Shown here: positions 12,806 through 23,925 of the stretch, one piece after another | Position numbering within the stretch: position 1 is the stretch's first letter | Layout: every line of letters starts with the position of its first letter | Source of the DNA: Capsicum annuum | Taxonomy: Eukaryota; Streptophyta; Magnoliopsida; Solanales; Solanaceae | Direction of reading: 5' to 3' | Length of the DNA: 64,000 bases | Assembly (NCBI RefSeq): GCF_002878395.1 | Contig: NC_061112.1 | Location: 39,946,211 to 40,010,210, forward strand | Position numbers and translations under genes: made by a program | Notes under the pieces: generated by a model | Told to the model about the DNA's origin: nothing | Databases searched by the model: none | The model's input: the letters and a program-made list of their open reading frames with translations, nothing else

Positions 12806-13012
12806 TTTTTCTTCCTCTCTTGCACTCATTTTTGTTTTTTTGTCTTTTGCTTCTTTTGGCACTCAATTCTTTTTCTTTAATTTTATTTCTATATGAGACA
12901 CTATAATTGGTGTATCTTGACATTGTAACTTCTTCATTTCTATGATTATCACTTAGGACGTTTAGTTTAGAGTGAGAAAACCCTTTGACTTCTCTCTAAA
13001 CAACTCTGCATT

Positions 13013-14355
13013 ATGGATATCTCATCTCCCTTAACCAACAACATAAACACTTCTTGCACTATTCCCGTAAACCTCCTGATCCTGTAATTAATGCATCTTT
13101 TTCCTCCATTAAATCAGTAAAAACAGAGCCTGTAGATTCCCATATACCTACCTGCAACTCACCTGATACTTTCCCTAAATCCTTTTCTGCCAGTTTCAAA
13201 GCTAAGCTCATGGGTAGAGAATCTTTAATTCAATTAGACTCTAATAGTCTTAAATCCTTTGAATACACATCCCACTCATTTATTACTAATAAGGACACTA
13301 ACAATTTTGTTAAAGGCATTAAATGTATTGATCTCACCACTGCAGTCAAGGGACGCTTATACACGCCTTGGAATTATTCCTTTGTCATTAAACTCTGCCA
13401 AAAAGATTGTCCACCACTACCTCAAATCCAAAATCCAAGCACTATGAAAATTCAATGAAGATTTCCCATTAATCGATCTAGGGTCGGATTATTTCATAGT
13501 TAAATTGGCCAAAAAAGAGAGTGTGGTCATACTTCAAAAAGGATCATAGTTTGTTTCTAGTCACTACCTATCAATCCATAAGTAGGAACCTAATTTCAAT
13601 CCACAACAAGCTAAACAAAATCACTCTGCAGTTTGGATTTGCCTACCTCAATTACCAATGGATTTTTACAATGGACAATTTCTCACAAAGATTGGGGAAT
13701 CATTAGTTCACTACTCAAAGTAGACGCATGCACCAGCTCCACATTGCGAGGATGATATGCTCGACTGTGTGTGGAACTTTCATTGGAGGAACCAGTACTT
13801 ACCTCTATAAACATTGGCTTTTGTATCCAATGAATTGTCTATGAAGGTGAAGTTTTTTAATGCATATCTTGTGTCATCTTGGCCATATGAAACTTAAGTG
13901 TACATAGAAGGTCACCACTTTTGCTCCAGAATCTACATCAAATGACGAAGAGAATTCCCAGTCAACGTCAATGGAAAATACACCAAATGAGGAATAAAAA
14001 ATGGTCGTTTGTCCAAGCAAACACAAGGCAAGTCATTCAAACAGTCCCCATAAAACGGAATCTCCACAGAAAAAGTTACACCCTGGTATAAATGTTAAAA
14101 TATATTCAGCAACATCAAGTAAGTTTGTCTCTTCCAAGCACTCTATTTCTACATCAAGTAAAGAAAATGTTCCCTCCTCTTTCTGTCCCCCTCTCTTTTC
14201 TATGCATATTAATAGACCCAGAACACCTACGGAGACTACTCCTAATATTTCCAAAACTTGTGATACCAACCACTTCAATCCTTTAGCACGAATGGAGAAA
14301 AACGACATAAAGCCGTCTCCAAATACTCTGAGCCAATCGCCAACAGTTGCATAAT
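13013..14355 (+). pseudogene. LINE ORF1, N-terminal part (DUF4283-type, CCHC)
   Basis: ATG at 13,013 starts Met-Asp-Ile-Ser-Ser-Pro; a frameshift near 13,055 moves the frame. The domain runs from 'LYTPWNYSFVIKL' (about 13,358-13,396) through 'IDLGSDYFIVKLA' (about 13,476-13,515) to 'HSAVWICLPQLPMDFY' (about 13,620-13,670), the signature order of DUF4283 in plant LINE ORF1. A zinc knuckle with Cys-x2-Cys-x4-His-x4-Cys spacing, broken by one frameshift, lies at about 13,865-13,905. The function would be RNA binding in the LINE particle. The linker then runs into the LTR insertion at 14,355. Several in-frame stops are present. Confidence 0.75.
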
Positions 14356-15151
14356 TGATAATGATTGATCTACGAAATTTAAAAAATAGTCCACAACACG
14401 AGAACAATAAAAGACAAAGCCCGAAGCAACAAGAAACAATCTTACGACAATAACGCACAAACACAAGATAGGATAGTGAAAATGTGAAAATGCGATAATG
14501 TAAAGATAAGGATAGTTAATATGATACAAGGACTTACCAATAACAGGAATCCAAACGTGTATCAAACATAAACATCCTTAAAGTTGCAAGTACAAACACC
14601 AATCTTCTAATGATGACTGCTAAGGGAATCAACTCACCTTCACAACCATTGTTTCTAAGCAACGTACAATATTTTCTTTTCTAAGCCCTACACTAAAATG
14701 GCTATTCCAAGCCCTAACCTAAGAACTACACTCTCAAAGAGAGAGAACTTTCAATGTCTCAAAGTTTTATCATCAAACAACTAAAGAGAAAAGACCTAAT
14801 AAGAGAAAATATACAGCCTAGCTTATTACATAGTATAATAGACCAAAATACCATTAATAATAGGGGAGGTTATGGGTTGTTTCTTTAACATGTGCAATTC
14901 CCAAAATACCCTTAATGAAGAGTGTTTCTTCAATGATCCAAAATCATGGGGTCATACTAACTTGTAGTCTCGAATTGGCATCAAATGTAAGCCCCCATGC
15001 AATCTTTCACACATGGGTTTGTTTAATAGCTTGCTCAAAACGGGTCCTCTATGCATGCTCTTGTGTCCTCGAGGTGACCAAGTCTTGATTCTTTATGTGT
15101 TGGCCTTTAATGATATCTTCAAAGACTAAGATGGCCATTTGGATCGTATCA
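14356..15151 (-). repeat. 3' LTR of the minus-strand element
   Basis: 796 bp, the partner of 19,043-19,796. Shared landmarks include 'tagtccacaacacgagaaca', 'cctagcttattacatagta' and 'aatctttcacacatgggttt'. Ends on the minus strand are TG...CA. Confidence 0.85.
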
Positions 15152-15175
15152 TCCTTCCCTTCTTGAAAAGGATTT
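15152..15175 (-). other. Polypurine tract and retained polyprotein tail
   Basis: On the minus strand AAGAAGGGAAGGA lies immediately before the LTR start TGATACG, the expected plus-strand primer. The same bases encode Asp-Leu-Arg-Ser-Asn-Pro-Phe-Gln-Glu-Gly-Lys-Asp-Asp-Thr, matching the polyprotein tail of the element at 48-56 kb. Confidence 0.75.
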
Positions 15176-15192
15176 GACCTCAAATCCACAGC

Positions 15193-16248
15193 TTACAAGA
15201 CTAAAAAAAGGACAAACAAGCACAACATCCTCGTGACATGAGGGTTAGAGTTAGTACAATAAATAACATTATCATGCCAAGGCAATATGTACTTGAAATA
15301 TAACCATAATTCCTTTGTGATTGTCATAAAAAGCTTAGTAAAACTGTCACAAAAGAAATGGCTATGACAAGTTTCAAGAGATAATGAAACTACAAAGGTC
15401 TTAATAGTATCTCTAAGTCCAAAAGGTAAGACTACCCATAACTTAGGAACCATAAAGCACAATTGTTTCATCACCTCTTCAAGTGACCTTATCAAACGTT
15501 GTGCTACTATTGGTCTTAAGGTATACCAAACCCATATAACATTGTCATTCAAGAAAGTGGACCAACCGACAAGTTCCCTACCTCTACATAATACAAATCC
15601 AAAACTAGCATGGTTGTCATCATAGGCAAAGAGGTAGTATAGGAAAGAATCACGCGCAAAGGCATACACGGGTGAAGAATAAGCATTTAAACATATACCC
15701 ATTATTTCCTTCAACCAAATAGACAACTTGGCATCCACAAGTTGGAATTCATGCAATTTAAGCACAAGTGTGTCAAATAAGGATGCACATTTAGGGAAAT
15801 TACCCCAAGGATTCAATGATACCTTTTCCTTCGAGTTATCAAGAAGGACTACACATTCCTTACCCTTAAGAGTACTCTCATTTTTCAAAAAGATATTTCC
15901 ATCTTTAGGAGGAATGTTTTCATGCCATAGTTGGTTAGCATATAGGCTATAGCCTTCAAGACAAGCTATACCATCATTCTTACCACTAGATTCATATGGA
16001 GTGTTTATATCATCTTCAAATAAGACATTATACCTAAAGAGAGCATGATATATTTCACGGGTAGATTTAGAACAAGAAAGTTCTTCACTCTCTAAAAGAT
16101 CAATATCAAGTTTCGAAGGTGTTTCAAGCACAAGATTATCCCTATGAACATTAGAATTAAAGAACAAGCTCACGAGTTCACTCCTATCTTGTTGATCAAT
16201 ATTTTCATATTCTTCACTTACTTGAGTTCTATTAATCACATCACACAC
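15193..16248 (-). CDS. Unrecognised 351-codon ORF in the pol position
   Basis: The longest clean minus-strand frame of the element, from Met at 16,246-16,248 to TAA at 15,193-15,195. It starts hydrophilic (Ser, Asp, Glu and Leu rich, about residues 1-90) and has a middle part with 'EGYSLYANQLWHENIPPKDG' (about residues 98-117). It then becomes aromatic and hydrophobic (about residues 170-351), with 'FGFVLCRGRELVGWSTFL' near residue 220. The frame continues upstream through stops to about 16,735, so the original protein was longer. After its stop the same frame continues into the polyprotein-tail motif and the LTR. I see no Asp protease, YxDD or integrase motif. It may be a captured gene or a much altered retroelement region. 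Confidence 0.5.
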   Translation of the reverse strand: MCDVINRTQVSEEYENIDQQDRSELVSLFFNSNVHRDNLVLETPSKLDIDLLESEELSCSKSTREIYHALFRYNVLFEDDINTPYESSGKNDGIACLEGYSLYANQLWHENIPPKDGNIFLKNESTLKGKECVVLLDNSKEKVSLNPWGNFPKCASLFDTLVLKLHEFQLVDAKLSIWLKEIMGICLNAYSSPVYAFARDSFLYYLFAYDDNHASFGFVLCRGRELVGWSTFLNDNVIWVWYTLRPIVAQRLIRSLEEVMKQLCFMVPKLWVVLPFGLRDTIKTFVVSLSLETCHSHFFCDSFTKLFMTITKELWLYFKYILPWHDNVIYCTNSNPHVTRMLCLFVLFLVL

Positions 16249-16280
16249 ATACTCACATACTCATGTGAGGGAAAATTTTC

Positions 16281-16735
16281 TCACATAAGTTGATCAGTAC
16301 CACTTACACAAGACGATGATGTACTTTCGTTCAACATATTGGATTCAACACTAGGTGGACATAAATTGATCTTACAAGAAGAGTCAATTTGATCATCAAT
16401 AGGATCAACTAGTGTATCCATACTCACAACATATACATCATCAATAAAAGGCAAAGTATTATTAGACTCACAAGTAAGTAAGCTACTACTCACACTCAAT
16501 GGGCTACTATCCACACAATTATCATTCACATGCATAAAAGTGTAAGAATTAGCTATTTTACCTTGAGGTTCTTGAGTAGATTTTTCTTTGTTATGGTGTG
16601 AAGGTCATCCACAAACTTGGGAAAAACTCCTCTTCGGAATTGCTCTTCTTCACTTGACATGTTGGAACCTACACAAATGTTCTTAGAAATAGAAGGACAA
16701 ACAATGTTAGCACATTTTGGTGGCAATCCCCTCAC
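16281..16735 (-). pseudogene. Upstream broken part of the unrecognised ORF
   Basis: Two open pieces (16,281-16,535 and 16,553-16,735) precede the 351-codon ORF. The first is Ser, Asp and Asn rich. The other holds 'EEEQFRRGVFPKFVDDLHT'. Stops at 16,553 and near 16,281 separate the pieces. They probably belong to the same former reading frame. Function unknown. Confidence 0.4.
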
Positions 16736-17024
16736 TTCGCTCTACACAACCTCTCTTTTTCCATTCTCAAACTACCACCTTCCACTCTCTTACTCCTCTC
16801 AATCTATTGTCTCTCATAATTATTCAGATTGGAGTAGGTGAGCCCTTCTCTTTGTGGCTTGGGCAAAATGTTCATCATGAGATGATTTATCCATCGGTCT
16901 CTTACCACATTAGGCTGATTTTTTACATTTGGAACTTTATGTTGTGCAAACCAATCGACACCCAAGCTTACATGATCGTATGTTAAGGAAAAATATCACA
17001 CCACACTTTCTCATAATATTCAAA

Positions 17025-17564
17025 TTAGGAGAAGACAACCTTCACCTTCTCGGTAACCTTAAACCTGTCCAAGAAATATGGAACTAGTAAAGGTTCTTGA
17101 AACAACCCTAAATAATCAACCACAGATGGAGTGATGTAGTTATGATAGCACCTATTATTTAGAACAATAAGGCAGCCCGGTATCCCAAAAATGATCACCT
17201 TTCCGGAGTGAACACTCCTTCTTGGACCAACATTGTAAGGCACATAGGTAACCTTTGGCTTTGGAGATGCATACTCTCTTCTTCGCATGGGATAACCTCC
17301 ACTATAACTAGTATAACCATTCACACCAATTTGGATTTGGTAAGAAGTACTACAAGATGAAGAATATGAATTTTCACACTCCTCCCGTGCACTCTTATCA
17401 TAGCTCTCATTAGCTTTGCCAATGAAAAGGTTATACCTAACATAAAATTTAGGTTCGTAGTGGAAAGTGTAAGACTCCTCACATGCCCCAACGTCACCAT
17501 AAGAACCATCACAAGTCTCTTCATTATCTCCACACTCACTATAAGCACTAGGTACTTTATTCAC
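17025..17564 (-). CDS. Gag-position ORF of the non-autonomous element, unrecognised
   Basis: 179 codons on the minus strand. The first two thirds are rich in Tyr, Ser, Gly and Glu (low-complexity, 'GSYGDVGACEESYTFHYEPK'). The C-terminal part ('VIIFGIPGCLIVLNNRCYHN', 'YLGLFQEPLLVPYFLDRFKV') resembles the strand-and-loop pattern of a retroviral-type aspartic protease region but lacks a clear Asp-Ser/Thr-Gly. Position after the leader suggests a gag-related origin. A stop-broken Tyr/Asp-rich stretch continues upstream to about 17,760. Confidence 0.4.
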   Translation of the reverse strand: MNKVPSAYSECGDNEETCDGSYGDVGACEESYTFHYEPKFYVRYNLFIGKANESYDKSAREECENSYSSSCSTSYQIQIGVNGYTSYSGGYPMRRREYASPKPKVTYVPYNVGPRRSVHSGKVIIFGIPGCLIVLNNRCYHNYITPSVVDYLGLFQEPLLVPYFLDRFKVTEKVKVVFS

Positions 17565-17764
17565 CTCATTTTCTCTCTCAAAATAGTAACTTCAAATTGG
17601 CCCGTACCTTGATCTTGGCTATTTTCATAGCCCCTATAATCTCCAAATCATCATAGCCATAAAATCCCACACTACAATCATAGTCGCCCATATTGTAGTC
17701 AAATAATCCGAGGCCACCAAGATATGTTCCCCTTATACCTCCTTGTACCTAAAAAATAAACAAA

Positions 17765-19020
17765 CAAGATAAGTAGTAAAAGCTCCTCACCAACACTCGT
17801 ATGCACTCACCTTCGTGATCTTCATAATTGGAGCGGCAAATATTGAAAGTTTCTTATACTCTGGTAGTTAATAAGATGTCAATACTACTTATAGATTGGA
17901 ATATATTCTTTTTTGATTGACTCAAGACACAAAATAGAAAAATCTACTTGCGAACTTGAAACAACAAAATTCAACGAACCAAAATGAGAAAAGCACACAC
18001 ATAACGAAGACAAGAAAGGAAAACGGACTCAACAACTAATCTACAACTAAGTAGGTGATTGTTAGTTGTTAGTTAGTTCTAGAATCAAGAAATGAAACTA
18101 AAGAAACAAAGAAAGAAACTTAGAATCTAAATTTGAGCTTCAAAGTATTTTGGGATGTTGATGATGTGGCACTTTAATGATGTGGTAGTTTGGTGAAGTG
18201 GTGATTTGGGTGACGTGACAGATTTTTTTTCTTGTTGGCAATTTGAATTGGTCAAATTTAATTTGGAAAATGTGCAAATTTAGATTTGGTAGGGGCAAAC
18301 AAGACTGTAGAGCCTTTTTTCAAATTCAAAAAGGAGTTTGCTTTCTTTGCATGTTTTTGGCAAAACACCTTTTTGAAGACCTTTTGGCTCTTTCCTCTTT
18401 TGTAAGTTTTGGAAGTGCTCTTTCTCTCTTTTGGTAAACGACACTTTTGAAAGCCCCTTTGTTCCCTTTCCCCTTTGGATGTCTTAGAGTAGTGTCTTTC
18501 AAGACTAACAATAATACACACTCTCTTTCTTTAATTTCTAAGATCAAACAATCATTTTCTCTTCAACAAAATATAAAGATGGTGAAAAACGCCAAGAACA
18601 CAACCTTTTGAATCTTGGAGTTCAATGGTTCAAGTTGGATCCCACATATCAACAACGCATTTTTCAAGCTCCAACCTTCAACAACAACATCAACAGGACA
18701 TTTTTAAGCTACAATCTTAATAACAAATATCAACAACAATCTTTCAAGCCACCAATCCTCAAAAACCAACAACCTTCAAAGTTGAAAAACAACTCGAAAA
18801 TAACTCAAAATTTAGATCTAGACTCTATAAGTTCTAGTGAAGAAGGGACTAACACTAGAAACAATAAAACACACAAAAAACATGAGAAAACTAGGCTTCA
18901 AATTTGACCTAAACACAAAAATGTGGACAAATTACTATTTTTGAGTTTTTTAATTTTTCAGCACCTCTTTTTTTTTTTGTTAAGTTGACATGCCCAAGAT
19001 TGATCTCGTTGGAACGAAAT
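17765..19020 (-). other. 5' leader of the non-autonomous element
   Basis: About 1.2 kb between the primer site and the gag-position ORF. Parts align by eye with the leader of the element at 48-56 kb, for instance 'gttccaac...atcttgggc' next to the primer site and an 'agaacta...taacaa' block. A plus-strand open frame at 18,608-18,907 (Asn/Gln rich) is antisense to the element and is not taken as a gene. Confidence 0.55.
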
Positions 19021-19042
19021 CAATGATGGCTATGATACCAAA
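19021..19042 (-). other. tRNA primer-binding site (initiator Met)
   Basis: The minus strand reads TTTGGTATCATAGCC immediately inside the LTR, close to the plant initiator-Met primer site TGGTATCAGAGC. Confidence 0.8.
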
Positions 19043-19796
19043 TGATAACAATTGATCTACAAAAGCTAAATAGTCCACAACACGAGAACAAAAAGGCACA
19101 AAGTTGAGAGAAACAAGAAACAATCTTACGGCAACAACACACAAACACAAGATAGGATAACAAAAATGCGATAATGTAAAGATAAGGATAGTTAAGATGA
19201 CATAAGGAATTAAGAATAACAAGAATCCAAACGTCTATCAAACGTAAAGACCCTTAAAGTCTCAAGTACAAACACCAATCTTTTTATGGTGACCACTAAG
19301 TAAATCAACTCACCTTCACAACCACTGTTTCTAAGCAACGTACAATATCGGCTTTTTCAAGTCCTACATTAAAATGGCTATTCCAAGCCCTAACCTAAGA
19401 ACTACACTCTTAAAGAGAGAGAACTTTCAATGTCTCAAAATCTCATCATCAAATAACTAAAGAGAAAAGACCTAATAAGAGACTATATATAGCCTAGCTT
19501 ATTACATAGTATAATGGACCAAAATAACCTTAATGAAAGGAGAGGTCATGGATTATTTCTTTACCATGTGTAATTCCCAAAATACCCTTAATGAAGGGTG
19601 CTTATTCAATGCTCCAAAACCGTTGGGTCATACTTCAAAACTTGTAGTCTCGAATTGACATCAAATATAAGCCCCCACGCAATCTTTCACACATGGGTTT
19701 GTTTAATGGCATGCTCAAGGTGACCAAGTCTTGAGTCTTTATGTATTGGCCTCCAATGATGTCTTCAAATACTAAGATAGCCATTGGATCGTATCA
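19043..19796 (-). repeat. 5' LTR of the minus-strand element
   Basis: 754 bp, about 40 bp shorter than its partner. A TATA-like TATATATAG on the minus strand at about 19,483-19,492 could be the promoter; in the other LTR this position reads 'atatacag' and is degraded. Confidence 0.85.
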
Positions 19797-20900
19797 TCAA
19801 TACAAAAAAAAACCCTTTCACAAACCACCCCCAGTGGCGTTATAAGCAAAGGCTCATGTAGACCCTAGAAAGAGGACATGTGTGAGAAACTATCTCACTT
19901 TTCATCCGCACCAAGTAAATTTTTTGTGCCTTTACAGCTGGATGGCCACATGGCTATTGTGAACCCTTTCCAACTCACCCTTAATAGCTGGCTTTCACAC
20001 TTTGTAGTCCCCCAGGGACAGGTGGACAATCGAAATCTCCATGTCAACATACAAAGACAAGATTTTCCTTTACCACTTAATAAACTTTCTGACCCCGTCT
20101 TTACAAATCCAACCAATCATTAACATTATAAATCCTCCTCCAAAGATACATAATCATCAGTACTAAAACTCTATTTTTCCTCGTATATTTCTAAATAAGA
20201 CTATCATTATGTTTCATTCCTTAATTCCCCTAAATAAGAGAAGATACCCACAAATTCTGTCTTACCAAATTCCCACTCCATCATCCACTATGAAGAACAA
20301 TATTCCCAATAGGCCCCAATAAGCGGCCGAACACCTAATGGTGTTTACAAAACAAACAGTCCGCCCTCTTCACCATTCACAGTCATAGATGGAACATGCA
20401 CTAAAAGATAAAGTTGTGTTATTTACGATGGACATAAATGGAGTAAACTCCATGATCATAATACAAAACCCAAACTTTCTAGCCCAACTCATAATGAAGG
20501 ACATAAAAAATATATGGATTCATACATGCATTAATTCACTAGCACCTGCAGTGACCCCAACTTTGATCCGCAATCTCCATCCCCAAAGGACTTGTCCCCA
20601 TAATCCTAGTCCCTAGATATCACAAGAAAATCCCATCCAGCTTCCCTTCTACACACCTCAGGAAGCTATAGACCACAAATCACATTTTTTCCCTGGATCC
20701 CAATCCCACTACATGCACTAGATCTACAGCCTCCATCACCCCCTCTCTGATTTATGTGCCATTACAGACCCCAAGCACCATGCAACCTTCTCCATTGCCC
20801 CCTTAAAAAGAACAGCACGATCTAAAGATGCCCAAGGGCTCCTTCATAAAAATATCGTACATCAAGAATGCTTCATTAATGGTCTCTCTGAATAAGGAGG
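19797..20900 (+). pseudogene. LINE ORF1, C-terminal linker
   Basis: LINE sequence resumes after the LTR element. An open piece at 19,878-20,123 contains 'HFSSAPSKFFVPLQLDGHMA'. Further broken frames, rich in Pro, Thr and Asn, continue to about 20,900. This is the poorly conserved linker between the zinc knuckle and ORF2. No domain is identifiable. Confidence 0.5.
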
Positions 20901-21064
20901 ATAATACATATGTCTATCTTTGCCAAAATTCTCCTTCAATATACGTCTAGCAGTGAATGCGTACCTTACCAAATATGCAGTAGTGATGACCCCAAAACTA
21001 CGTCCAAATCACTTCCCTGATAAGGATGGCCCTGCAGTAATCGACCCTCCCTCCCCACTCCCCA

Positions 21065-21800
21065 ATGATGACTGCTTCAAGCTTTGTTGTTCAGAATATA
21101 CGTGGTGGAAATAATCCTAATTTTAAGCATAATTTTAGAGAATTTCTCAATACCCATAATCCATGCATGGTTGCTCTTTTGGAGAACCGCATGACTTACC
21201 ACCTTGCTCTTAAGGCTGAATTTGGATTTGATGATTACTTTGAGAATCCTACCATAAGAAGGTATGGTGGTATTTTTCTTTTGTGGAATACTAGCTATGT
21301 CACCGTGAGTTGTATTAGGCACACAAATCAGGAATTGTATGCTTTGATTAAGGTATGCCTTAGTCATGACTTTTGGTATTTAAGCATAATTTATGCTAGT
21401 ACTAAATTAATGCAACGTCGGGTGCTTTGGGAAAATCTAAAGAATATAAATTCTATATCAATACCCCAAACTTAGTACTAATCATTGGTTTGTTACTGGT
21501 GACTTCAATGAAATTTTGAGTCAAAAAGATAAATGGGGAGGTAACTCGATAAAAGTTAATAGAAGATCTTATTTCTCCTCTTGCATCAACCAGTGTAGTT
21601 TAATTGATTTAGAATTTATAGGTAGCCGCTTTACTTAGTCCAACAATAGGAAATATAGAAAATACTTAATCTTAGAAAGACTAGTCAGTGCTTCACAAAT
21701 TTAAATTGGTTAGATTATTATCCTAGAGTTTCTCATTTTGACCATCATCCTATACTTATTTAGCTCACCCCTCCCTCTAATACACCTAATTGTACATATT
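21065..21800 (+). pseudogene. LINE ORF2: APE-type endonuclease domain
   Basis: The start at 21,065 gives 'SFVVQNIRGGNNPNFKHNFR', the usual ORF2 N-terminus with the catalytic Asn region. Then come 'MVALLENRM' (catalytic Glu, about 21,170-21,195), 'FVTGDFNEIL' (about 21,490-21,520, read through after a frameshift) and 'SHFDHHPI' (the Ser-Asp-His type end motif, about 21,733-21,757). These are the endonuclease motifs that nick target DNA for target-primed reverse transcription. A stop at 21,473 and frameshifts break the domain. Confidence 0.8.
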
Positions 21801-21877
21801 TTAGGATTGAAAGCTACTGGTTAAAGCAACCAGAAGTCAAACATATAGTTCAACAAAGCTGGGAGCATAGAGATCTG

Positions 21878-23917
21878 TTGATGGCCACCAAATACTTTAC
21901 GGAAAGAGTTATCAGTTGGAATAATCAAGAGTTTGGGGATATTTTTAGGCAAAAGAGGAGGTTGTTAGCTAGAATACAAAGTATCCAACAATCTCCCAAT
22001 TATACCTATAGTTTGTTTCTCAAAAACTTAGAACATGACCTAGTTAAGGATTATAATAATATTCTCCGGATTGAGGAAAATTATTGAAAAATTTTATCCA
22101 GAATAAACTGGTTAAGTGATGATAATGCTAACACAATTTTTTTTCACTTATCAGTTATTAATAGACGAAGAAGAAATAAGATTATTTTTTTTAAGGATGT
22201 CATGATAACTGGATATTATTTTTTTAAGGATGACATGATAATTGGATAGAGGACCAATCCTACCTTGTTTCCAATATTTTCTCCTACTTCAGAAAAGCTT
22301 ACACTACTGACCAAATTAACTCTCACTTAAGGGACACTAGGAATGCTATCCAAAGTTTTCACTAATTAGACTTACTTTCCTTAGATGAACCCCTGAACCC
22401 AATAAGAGGTTGTACAAGAAATTTTTCCTTTAAACACTATAAGGCCCCTGAACCTGATGGCATTCATCCATGTTTTAACCAAACCCATTAGGACATTATT
22501 GTTGATTCTATGATAGAATATTGTTAAGGTGTATTTGATTTTCTCACTATTTCTACACCTCTGAATGATACCCTCATTTGCCTGATACCAAAATTTATGA
22601 ATGCCAATCATCTTAAGAACTTCCATCCTATTAGTCTTTGTAATACCATCTATAAAGTCATTACAAAAATTATCGCTAATCCTCTCAAGCCCATCTTAAA
22701 TTCCCTAGTTGGGCCTCAACAAAATAGTTTTTTAAAAGAGAGAAGGGCTAGCGATAATGCAATCCTTGTCCAGGAAATCCTTCACACCAACCTAAACAGT
22801 AAATGTACTAAGGGTAGCCTTATGTTAAAAATCGACCTCCAAAAGGCTTTTGATCATATTGAGTGGCTATTTGTCTATAAAATCCTTAGGTTCGTTAAAT
22901 TCCCTCTAATAATCACTAAGCTTATTATGTCCTGTGTTACTTCTAGTTGAATATCCATTTTAGTAATTGGTAATCGTACAGATTTTTTACCCTTCTCGAG
23001 GCAATACACAAAGTGACCATTTGCCACCATCTCTTTTTATTCTTTGTATAAAATTGTTTTCAAATTACATTAACCACTAGGTCGACCTTCTCAAGTGGGA
23101 CCCCATTTACCTTACCCCGAAAGGTCTACCCTTATCCCTTTTTTTGCCGATGACTTGACTTTGATAGCTAAGGCAAATTTAAAAATTATTCATAACATTC
23201 ACCATGTTCTCTCTAGTTTTTGTAGGCTTTCAAGCCAGAATATCAACCCCTAAAATCTAAGGCCCTATTTTCACCAAAGTACACCACTTTTACCCGCAAC
23301 CTTGTATACCAACTCTAACACATTAAATCCTCTGATCACTTTGGGAAATATTTGAGTTTTCCCACTCTTCATAAAAACCTGAAAGATAAATACTTCCATT
23401 GTATTTAGGATAATATGCGCTCCAAGCTTGCATCTTGGAAAATTAATTTCCTTAGCCAAGCAGGTTGTAGTATGCTCATAAAATGTACTTTAAATGCTAT
23501 CCCGCTCATTTGATGCAATACTTTATCCTTCCAAAACATACTTCCAAAGAAATTGACAAAATTCAACCTGACTTTTTCTGGGGATCCTCTTCCCTTAAAA
23601 GAAAGCTTCACCCTGTAAATTGAAACACTGTTACTAGGACAAAAAAGGAAGGGGCTTTAGGGATCATTAATGATGAAACAAAAATCTTTGTTTAGTCGTC
23701 AGTTTATCCTGGAGATTTTTTTACTAATACTCAATCTTTTTAGGCTACAACTCTCATAAATAAATATGGGCCTCCTTTCCATAGAACCAAATCATCCTTT
23801 ATTTGGAAAAATATCTTGTGTGGAGGTTCCATTTGTGTGAAGGTTACATCCTGGGCGCCTGGAAATAGGAGTTCGTTTGATATGTGGAATTTCAGCAAGA
23901 TCCCTTATACCCCTCCT
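21878..23917 (+). pseudogene. LINE ORF2: reverse transcriptase domain
   Basis: A linker helix region (21,878-22,087) precedes the RT. Recognisable blocks are 'APEPDGIHPCF' (about 22,445-22,480), 'NFHPISLCNTIYKVITKIIA' (about 22,620-22,678), 'GPQQNSFLKERRASDNAIL' (about 22,710-22,770), 'MLKIDLQKAFDHIEW' (about 22,823-22,867) and the catalytic 'FFADD' (23,140-23,154). Domain order is that of plant L1 elements. At least four stops lie between blocks, so it is inactive. The hAT element follows at 23,926. Confidence 0.85.
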
Positions 23918-23925
23918 CTGAGAAG
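23918..23925. repeat. hAT target site duplication, left copy
   Basis: CTGAGAAG, identical to 25,765-25,772 on the other side of the hAT element. Confidence 0.9.

Larger units (their letters stand above)
14356..19796 (-). mobile_element. Non-autonomous Ty3/gypsy-related LTR retrotransposon (minus strand)
   Basis: Direct repeats 14,356-15,151 and 19,043-19,796 are the LTRs. Read on the minus strand they start TGATACGATCC and end TATCA. Orientation is set by signals. Next to the right LTR the minus strand reads TTTGGTATCATAGC, an initiator-Met tRNA primer site. Next to the left LTR it reads AAGAAGGGAAGGA, a polypurine tract. No protease, reverse transcriptase or integrase is visible; the interior holds a gag-position ORF and an unrecognised long ORF. 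Its leader and LTR ends match the chromovirus-type element at 48,510-56,190. Flanking 5-mers ATAAT and TCAAT are not a clean duplication. It interrupts the LINE ORF1 linker. Confidence 0.8.

Noticed and set aside
14001..14354. 117-codon plus ORF and the overlapping 143-codon minus ORF (14,033-14,464)
   Set aside because: The plus frame is the LINE ORF1 linker, already covered. The minus frame crosses the LTR border and is a shadow.
15152..15175. Primer-binding site after the left LTR of the 14-20 kb element
   Set aside because: The plus-strand text has no TGG start. Read on the minus strand it is a clear polypurine tract, which showed that the element is in minus orientation.
18608..18907. 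Asn/Gln-rich 99-codon plus ORF
   Set aside because: Antisense to the leader of the minus-strand LTR element and low in complexity; no family recognised.
14351..19801. 5 bp target duplication for the non-autonomous LTR element
   Set aside because: ATAAT and TCAAT match at only three of five places; not claimed. LTR ends, primer site and purine tract support the element without it.
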